This document shows, piece after piece, positions 56,156 through 64,000 of a DNA stretch of 64,000 nt (position 1 is the stretch's first letter; each line of letters begins with the position of its first letter). This DNA comes from Saururus chinensis. Lineage: Eukaryota; Streptophyta; Magnoliopsida; Piperales; Saururaceae. Made by a program: the position numbers and the translations under genes. The stretch lies in the NCBI GenBank assembly GCA_035235625.1, contig CP141142.1, forward strand, positions 15,964,995 to 16,028,994. Reading direction: 5' to 3'. Under the pieces are notes generated by a model. It worked only from the letters and a program-made list of their open reading frames with translations, was not told the origin of the DNA and did no database searches.

Positions 56156-59100
56156 ATGCCGGGGAGTTCGGCGGAAGAAGCGGGTAGCTCCCAGAGGAGG
56201 ACCATCTCGCCGTCGTCTTCTTCGTCGCCGCTGAGGATCCGGTCCAGGCCGGACCCACTGCTGGTGGTGTGCCGATGCTTCAGCTTCCTTACAGCAGTGG
56301 TGGCCCTCGTCTGTGTCTTCGTGAACGCCCTCTCCGCCGTCCGCAACTTCAAGAACGGCTCCGACGTACGTATGCCCTCGCTTCTCCCCACCCTTCTTGC
56401 AAAAAGGGGATAAAATTTCGAGTTGTGGGGTTATTGCTTTGAGTGATTTATGTCGTATTCGGATCTTCTGTGAAGTAGTATCTTACTGTGTTCTTTGTCA
56501 ATAACTTTGCCGGGTTGACGCCAGATTTTTGGTGGGATTTTTCGGTGCTATGCGGTGGTGATCGCGCTGTTCGTGGCGGTCATAGAGACGGAGTGGGGTC
56601 TCATATTTAAGTTCTGGAGAGTGAGTTCTTCTACTGCTGGAGATTTCGTTTCTTTCCATTTTTGTTGTTTTCGATTAAGTTTATAAATAGGGCTCATATT
56701 CAAGTAATTACTTTAGATATGGTTCAGAAATTGCTGTAATTGGAATGCTTGGTTTGTGGTTACGGACATTCTGAGTCACATATTTCAGTAACTATTCGTT
56801 CCAATTGTAAATTCTCAATGTCCAGAGATCATTGAGAAGGACTATATCACTTTAGCTTTCAATCGATTTGAAATTGCTAGTTATTTGAATTTTCGTAAGC
56901 ATCATCATATTAAAATGTGAGCTGTTAGATCAAGAGAATTAGCTACAGCAGAATATATTTAAAGTTCTTATTATTTCTGGTTGACTTTTTTTTCAATCTG
57001 ATTTAGAAACATCATATAATGTGATTTCCTTGAAGGAGTCCCAATGTAATTAAGGTCATAAACAAAACTGATATTTGTAAAGGTCGACCTGAGAAAAGCT
57101 ATATTGTCAGCTTCAGTTCTTCTTGATTTGGAAGCTGTAAATGAGCTCAAGTTTGTATGTCTTGTCTTGGCCCCCACAAGGCGTCCTATGGTTTGGCTTG
57201 ATTGGAAAAGGGCTCAAGGTGAGCTTCATATAAATCATGACGAGCTAGTGTCAACTTCAATTGGCACAGCAGAAAGTAATCTCTTTTGTTATTAATTACA
57301 TAATCCTTAAAGAATGCAATGCATACAAACATTAGACGTAACATTTAGTAAATGTAATGTGATGGAAGCTATCATGACTGAGATTGGATTCATGTCGAAC
57401 ATTTTTCCAGAGATTGGGATTCAGAAAGGCTTAGTAATGTTGGTTAGTAAGTGAATTCGAAGCAAGTGAACCTAGAAGAAAATGAGGAATTGATGTAAAT
57501 TTGTTGATAGAGGTAGAAGAAATGATAGAACTTGAAGGCAGGAGAGTGTCAAAAAAGATGATCGAGATGAGGAAAAGAAATAAGTGAATGCTGAAATTAT
57601 ATGCACAAGTAAGCCATTCTGATGAAGCTCAACTGGCACCTCTTTTGGAAGGAGTAAACTATCCATTGCATAACCTATACTCACTTCACTTGCTTTAAAA
57701 TTAATGATACAATAATTATAGTTTACTAGAAGTAGGAGTTTGAATGAAACTTTTACAAAAAAAAAGAAAAAGGAGTTTGAATGAAACAAGCAGATTAAAT
57801 TTTCAATTTCCTTATTTGTGACTTGAACCAAAGTAGAAATTTTGGCCCCACTTTTCCAAATTATGCCCTTTTTTATTATGCAGCAACTCCTGGATGAAAT
57901 AATAGACTAGACATTTACTTGAATTGAAAAAAAACTTTGTGTTCGCATTCATATATTGAAAAAAGAAGTACCATTTATCGTTTTAGCATGTCTATGTTAT
58001 ACATATTTGGTTGGGAATTATTCAAATTGTGTTTGCAAATATTATGGCAGATATTGGAGTATTGGGCTGGTCGGGGGATGCTGCAGATATTGTACGTATC
58101 TACTTGAAAATGCATTGGTGATATTATGCATTCCTTTTTTTCACTGCTAGTCCTCTTAACCTTAGCCCATGTAGGTTGATCATTGTTGTGGACCCACCAT
58201 GGATGGGGTTTGATTTGAAATTTTATAGCTAACCTATATCTCCATTACACAAGGGGGAGAAGTTTCATATCATAGATGGTCGTTTTGGATGACTTCTCAC
58301 CTGTGGTTGATACAGGGATTTGCTAAGTTCATAGAAATGAAGAAATGCCCCAATATCAACAACATAAGTTTTATCTGTTTGCTCTGTTGACTGTTCAGTG
58401 TCGCTGTCATGACAAGAGCTTTCCCTGATTTAAAAGGCGAGGGTAAGGTCTTAATTCTGCTTCAAGATATTGCAAGCTACCTGCTTATGGCATGTGGTCT
58501 AACCTACGTGATTTCGGTAACATGACCCCTTATAGTCATATAAACCTACCTGTTTACATAACATGAGCATGCGCTCATTTTTTTCTGATTTACTTTTTTA
58601 GTCTCATAAACCAAACTCTCATTTCACAGGGAGTACTCTGTATTGGCTTCCTGAAAAGGGCACGGATGCGGAAAGAAATTACCAGAGACCAGGCCGCCAA
58701 GGATTTAGAGGTGAGCTAATATTAAAAAAGTAAAATTGACAACCCCCCTCCCCAAAGACATTCACAGAAAAAAGAAGTACCAAACACAACCTCAACCTTG
58801 TGCATTCACAACTGAGCACCAAGATTTGATGTTTGCCTTATTTCTTCATTGAAAAAATAGAAAATACTCTATTTCTTTAAGATCTTCTTGATGTCCAATG
58901 TCATTCTCTTGACTACTGAAAAAATTATAAAAGGAGCTGACTAGAGATCTACGTCCCTTTATTTAATTTCCCTCTATTTCACAATCTTTTTTCTGATGCA
59001 GTCAACTTGTTTAACATGTATACATAAGCTATTTATACCTAGAGCAAATGATTCAAATCTCATTTTCCTATCTCAATGAAAGTAAAAGCAAATAAAATAT

Positions 59101-59995
59101 AAACATCCATAGACGTGGTAGATCATTCAATGTTCATTATCTTTGTAATTGTATGATTACCTTTTATGTTCTCTAGTTGTGACAAAAAATTAATATGTAT
59201 TGATTGAATACATTAATTAATCGGGCATTTAAGATACATGGGTTAAATGCTTCTCACTTTGGCATTTTAGGATTTATATGCTTTTGGATAATGGAATTTG
59301 TAATGCCCCTTTGGCAAGGGCTGAGACCAGGCCAGCACAGGGCCTTGGCCCGAACCTAACCTAGGCGAGCTTTCAAAAATCTATGAAAAATCATTTTTGT
59401 ATCTTTTTATTGGTATACTTTTTGTTCAAAAAATAATTTTCTAATAAAAAAAGTCTATGACCTTTAAGTACGATATCATTAGTTGAACCCATAGGGCACA
59501 AGATCATAACCCTTTGGCCTTAGGGTGGGATCCTTCACAACCAACCACGATAACTTGTAAGATTTAATTCTCTTAAAACTTTCTTAAAATATACAACCTT
59601 CACACTTCCTTCTTCCTTTCTAAATTTAAAAATATTTTTTTATACTTAAGGATGGGCCTGCACGCTTTTTGCCCCTCAACCATGGCCCGACCCTATATAA
59701 AGATTGCCAAAAAAATCATGCCCTAACCCTCATTTTTACAGGCTGGGTAGGGCTAGGCCGGCTATTAAAACTTTTCACCCCTCTACATATGGGGCTTATT
59801 TGCCAAAAAAGGGTGGATATTTGGTAATAGTAGAGCAGTTATAGGATGTTTTCAGTTATTTTCAAAAAAATCTCCATTTTAAGATAGTCAGATGACCTTA
59901 GCACAATATATTGTGTAATTATTTCATATATATTACAGGAATTGGAAAGGCGTAGGCAAGAACTTGAAGCATTGCTTATGGCAGAACAAGCTTGA
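56156..59995 (+). CDS. COPI-associated/TVP15-like four-pass membrane protein (200 aa, six exons)
   Basis: Exons: 56156-56365, 56525-56620, 58051-58091, 58399-58516, 58630-58710, 59939-59995, all with GT-AG introns and consistent phase. The product begins MPGSSAEEAGSSQRR (Ser-rich cytosolic tail) and has four hydrophobic segments: about residues 35-58 (VVCRCFSFLTAVVALVCVF), 73-98 (IFRCYAVVIALFVAVIETEW), 103-122 (YWAGRGMLQIFVAVMTRAF) and 134-162 (LILLQDIASYLLMACGLTYV). A basic, helical C-terminus follows (KRARMRKEITRDQA, ELERRRQELEALL). The membrane layout and the W-x-x-R-G-x-L-x-I-F signature fit the COPI-associated (TVP15) family of Golgi membrane proteins; its role in vesicle traffic is inferred from the family. 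The first ATG gives the exon 1 frame, open to a clean donor (GAC|GTACGT). The neighbouring kinesin gene is convergent. Confidence 0.85.
59280..59800. repeat. GC-rich insertion-like segment in the last intron
   Basis: Within intron 5 (58711-59938) two GC-rich patches, 'ggcccgaacctaacctaggc' near 59348 and 'ctgggtagggctaggccggc' near 59743, flank an AT-rich core, the layout of a hAT MITE. The right edge in reverse starts TAGAGGGGTGAAAAG. The left edge does not match it well and no duplication was found. Confidence 0.4.
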
Positions 59996-60815
59996 CAACT
60001 TGGATTCTACTTGGGAGTAAGAAAGATTTAAAAAGATTTGGGTTACCAGTTCACTTATAGTTTAAAGAATGCATTCACTTGCTTAGTTGAGCATGCCTAA
60101 GAAGAAAGAAACATCTAGTGTGAAATTACCAAAGAGTAATTATTAAGGTTTGAGTTTTCATCCCTAAAGAACGTACTTCATGGCGGCTGATCTTTTTTTA
60201 TATCACTATTGTAACTATGCAAGAGAAGATTACCAAAAGACACGCAACGTGTGCTCATAGGATTTAAATGAAGTAGGATTCCTACTTTGTAAGGGACTTG
60301 TATATTGGGATTGTCTTGGTATCTATATGTAACGAATAGAGTTGAGCCTCTTCTCTCAATTTCTGCCAACTTTGGTCATAAATTTCCCACATCCGGGCTC
60401 TGGTTGCCTTCTATCACAGAAAACTCCACTTAATTGTTTAGTGCGTGATTATTTGCATGAGCAGCAAAAGGCAAAAAAAATCTGGCTGCAATGGAACAAG
60501 CTTCTTGCTCACTTTCCAAAGGTTGAAAATCAAATGAATAAGAACGCATATGATATCAGATGAACTGATTACAGGAGATGAAATCGCACGAACGGGTCAG
60601 TGCCAAACACTTAGTTACACCCAAAAACTTGTGCTATTCTCCTCACATCAATTCCATATAAAATTATGGAACGAGGCAGATTACTGGGAAAGCAATTCAC
60701 TTACCCAAATATATCCTTCCTTTTGGAGCTACAAAGAGTGCTAGAAAAGGACAAAAGGCATACTAGAAGGATCGTGATCTGTTTAGACATTAGAAGAGAT
60801 TCCAAAGAATGGAGG
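59996..60815. other. 3' regions between convergent genes
   Basis: 820 bp between the two stop codons, presumably both 3' UTRs. No gene recognised; open frames here are short. Confidence 0.6.
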
Positions 60816-63800
60816 TTAAGCGCCACTGTTTTCTTTATCCTTCAGCACTCTTTGTTGCCTAAGCGGACTCCTAGCAGTGGTGACAGTATCCTTGTTAATT
60901 GTACTCTGAACTTCAGTTGAGTTGGAATTTCTTTCTCTGAAAGGATTGCTACTCGTGTTTACGGGTGTCATTGCTCGAGGCAATTTCAACACAATCTCGT
61001 CTGTGCGGACTCTTTCAATTGTGGACTCCTCGGCTTCATTCTTCTTATCTTGGTGGTAGGAGGGAGGTAAAGGGACCGCTGGAATGAGCTGTACAACTGA
61101 TTTCTTCCCCCACTTCTTCCGCTGGTTTTGTTGTTTCAGTCCTGACTTCACCTGTGAAATTTTCAGCATTTAGTTATCAAGATCCCAGAAGGATAATCTG
61201 TGCATCGTTAGTCATAACTTTTGTTCCCTTACGGACGCTAATTGAGATGTTCGACTATTATTCTGATAGCAAGAGTAACTCTGTTAAAAAGCAAAATAAG
61301 GGAGGCTAAAGTGCTTTTGAAACCTAATTAAGTAGGAGCCTTTGGAAGAACAACTTTTGAAACTCAATTCTCATCTTAAATTCGGATTCAGAAATAAATA
61401 TGAGTACTTGGTACTGAAAATGCACTTTCAATTTATCAAATTAGTTGCAGCAAGAAAGACTCACCGCAGTGTTGCCAATGTCAGCTAGTGGCTTTCTCGT
61501 GAGTGGATCTCCTTCATTTGCATCAACAGGGTTGTCGCCCAGTGCGCTCTGGAGCAGCTTAGTTCCATGAGATACAAGTGCTTTGTTCCTATCTGAATCA
61601 GATAAATCAGCTAAATTAGATGCTGGACACATCCCTTCAGTTTCAGCGTTCACTCCCAGGTCCAAGGTCTGGTTGTCTTCCTTAACTGAGCCCGCAACTC
61701 TATTTGCACACTTACTGGGTACACATCCACATGATGAGCCACAGATTCCACCAGCATATCGGCATTCACACCTTGCAGTTTTGCATAATGACTTTTTACT
61801 GCAACTGCAGCTACATCGCTGTTCAGATGCATGTTTTAATGTCTCGAAAGGTACTGCGCCGTCTTCTTCAACTGCTATGTTACTTTCTTTTGGTGACGAC
61901 AATGCCGTCATAGGAGCTTCATGTTTACGTGCCCTCTTTCTTCCCAGTGTGTGTCTGGAGTACTTATACCCAGATTCCTCCCATTCTGTATCTGCCATCT
62001 CTGACTGATCAGAATCTGATGTGTCCATATCTACCAGCTCCATGTCAACGAATTGGGAGGTAAAGATCTGGGAACTCCGCGGACACTGATGCCAAGTTGA
62101 TGAAAAGTATCAATTTGCGAGGAATCAATTCCATGTAATTGATATATAATGTCTGTCTGTGTGTGTAGACGGCGTGCGTGTGCGTAAGTACAAAAGCAAG
62201 TCCGTGTGGAGAGAGAGAGAGAACAAAACCTTCCGCAAATCATAGGGTCGTTCATCTTCCACAGAATTCAAGCTTGAAACTCCACGAGCGTGCTTTGCCT
62301 GATGTTTCTGCCAAAATATTGCAGTATATTATTTTCTCAAGTATTGTATGATGCATAACCTTTTCAAGCATTTCGTATAACCTACAAAACCCACTCTATC
62401 TTAGATTTCCTTTCAGATACCACGCATGAAATAGTTCAGTGTTGCACTTTAAAGTTGTGTCAGAAACCAATTTATTAACTACAGACCGGCTAATAGGTGT
62501 TTGTGTACGCGATCACATCAGGGCAGCGTGAAACAAGCCAGGCAGGATCCACCTACCCACCCATGATCGGACGGCATACATGAATACTTTTCTCGTAAAT
62601 ATATTTGTGGCGTCCAAGTAACAGGGCTAAATGAGGCAGAAAATAATTAAAATTGAAGATCCAGAAAGGCTGACCCTGTTCAGTTGAGGACTCGATTTTG
62701 GAAAAAAAAACCTCATTTTATTGGTGGAAAATTAACGTGACACCTGTTCTCACTAAGAACTTCTATCCTGCAACTTAAACAAAACAACCGTTTCCGAGAT
62801 ACCCAGAATAAAACTTCCGAGATACCCAGAATAAAACGGTGGAATTGAAAGACAAGTACTCTTTGAAGGCCATGGAATCCGGTCCTTGTAATTGTATATT
62901 TCTCCAGTGATCATTTGAAGATCGCTAATTAATATAGGGCCAACTACATAAATAAAACAGGAATTTGAAGGAACTATTCAAGCAACATCTATCAAGTACC
63001 AAAACAACAACAAAAATTTGAAGGTAATAAAATTAGGGGACAAGAGTATAAATGAGAAAGATTTGCGAGTAAATGGCAGCTTATGTAACGCATATGGCAT
63101 GGATAGTCGCAAAACACCTGCAATTTGATTGTGTACGCAAGCTAGTACAGAAACATCCACAAAAAAAATAATCAGGAAAAAAAACGATGCAAATGGACTA
63201 ACCAACAACTTCTCTTGTTGGCTCATCTCTAACACTTGTGCTTCAAGCTGTCTCACCACCCTGCTAAGTTTGACAATCTTCTCTTTGAGTTCTTTTACAA
63301 CCGAATCCTTTTCATTGCTTGCCAACTCTGCATCTCGTAACTGACATCTGAACAAAGCATAGAAACAGATATATGTCAAATAATTACAAGTTCTTGCAAG
63401 AATACATCGAAGCACAGACCTCTACCCCCCACCCCCCGAGAAATTACATGCACACACCCACAGTGAAATGTGAGGAAGCGCGTGCTTCAATTCCGAGGGC
63501 ACGGTAATTTTTCAAAGTAAACACCTTCAATTTTTCTAACTATCTAAGGTTCTCTGTCATTATTCTTTTTACGTACGCAAAAGGAGGACATGGAAATACA
63601 AAATTATCTATCAAACAATATGCACCTAGCCTACGTAACAAGGTCGAAGATTTAAAAATTATGTACCTCGATGATGACACCAAGTTAAACAAATAATTCA
63701 ACAAGTTCTTTGCATCAGGAAGAGAACGGACGTGATTCCAGCGCCCTCTTCCATTAAAAGCTCGTTCAGTTTCAGCAGCTGCTGATAGTTGTGATGCCAT

Positions 63801-63891
63801 ATCTACAAATATCCTGGAAGAAGACTTGAGCATATTTTCAAGTGCAAAAATTCTTGAATTCCTTGCACCAGGAGACATCTGAGAGAAGCCC
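60816..63891 (-). CDS. KIN4C: Kinesin-4 motor protein, C-terminal part (gene continues past the window)
   Basis: Minus-strand exons (5' to 3'): 63891-63667, 63347-63203, 62307-62230, 62085-61465, 61151-60816 (stop), with GT-AG introns and agreeing phases. The first begins GFSQMSPGARNSRIFALENM and has MASQLSAAAETERAFNGRGRW and LPDAKNLLNYLFN, the conserved stalk segment of plant kinesin-4. Next is a coiled coil (DSVVKELKEKIVKLSRVVRQ LEAQVLEMS). Exon 62085-61465 has an acidic DTSDSDQSEMADTEWEE and a Cys-rich domain CSCSCSKKSLC...CECRYAGGICGSSCGC VPSKCANR, as in KIF4/KIN-4C chromokinesins. RKPLADIGN follows. The last exon is basic (QQNQRKKWGKK) and ends KENSGA. The motor domain lies beyond 64000. 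KIN-4C over KIN-4A is inferred from the Cys-rich tail. The family moves along microtubules and acts in division or wall-material transport. Confidence 0.9.
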
Positions 63892-64000
63892 CTGCCAGAA
63901 ATATATTAAACGATAGTTTGTTAAATATAAGCATAAATGATAAAAGCCAAATACTTTGTAACAGAAAATTTGTCACCGCATATCATTTAGCTTAAAGGCT

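Overview
This is a window of nuclear DNA from a flowering plant. The evidence is AT-rich sequence, spliced host genes with GT-AG introns, plant-type proteins (a kinesin-4 with a Cys-rich tail, a GBA2-type glucosylceramidase relic, a DUF819 relic) and heavy nesting of plant transposons. The species cannot be fixed from the sequence alone. Roughly the first 55 kb is a transposon graveyard. The last 8.5 kb holds two intact-looking, convergent host genes.

Layout. 1-3.7 kb: a decayed minus-strand Ty3/gypsy element (PBS, gag, protease, RT, RNase H) cut at its left by an LTR of 'family A'. 3.7-6.1 kb: a 145-bp tandem repeat, an (AT)87 tract and a 365-bp tandem duplication. 6.1-25.8 kb: a large decayed Mutator-like element (MULE-1) with a mudrA-type transposase on + and a convergent plant-mobile-domain-like gene on -. 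MULE-1 has been opened by a gene-capturing TIR transposon (7663-11331, carrying glucosylceramidase exons and itself holding a hAT MITE), by a solo LTR of family A (11921-15321, TSD GACAA), by a probable LTR near 19.2 kb, and by a solo LTR of family B (21634-25251, TSD CCAAG). 27.6-35.2 kb: MULE-2, split by another family-A solo LTR (28230-33482, TSD GTGTT), which is itself split by a family-C solo LTR (29338-31222, TSD CACAG). 35.2-37.5 kb: a Ty1/copia gag relic. 37.9-38.8 kb: a DUF819 membrane-protein pseudogene. 39.1-44.3 kb: a Tat-lineage gypsy relic split by a second family-B solo LTR (39980-43440). 44.8-49.7 kb: a Tekay-like gypsy relic split by a non-autonomous CACTA element (45884-48665). 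50.9-51.6 kb: another gypsy gag relic. 51.7-55.2 kb: a second CACTA element (TSD AGA).

Host genes. 56156-59995 (+) is a six-exon gene for a 200-residue four-pass membrane protein resembling the COPI-associated/TVP15 family. 60816-63891 (-, running off the right edge) is the 3' half of a kinesin-4 motor gene with its coiled coil and C-terminal Cys-rich domain. The two genes are convergent, with about 820 bp between their stop codons.

The most unusual signals are: (i) arrays of a short palindrome, consensus near CGTGTTATCGATAACACG, that recur between the coding pieces of MULE-1 on both strands and often sit between plausible splice sites; (ii) the spliced, intron-containing glucosylceramidase fragment captured inside a TIR transposon; (iii) the modular tandem growth of two related CACTA elements. 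Insertion boundaries marked with target-site duplications were read base by base and are the firmest calls here.
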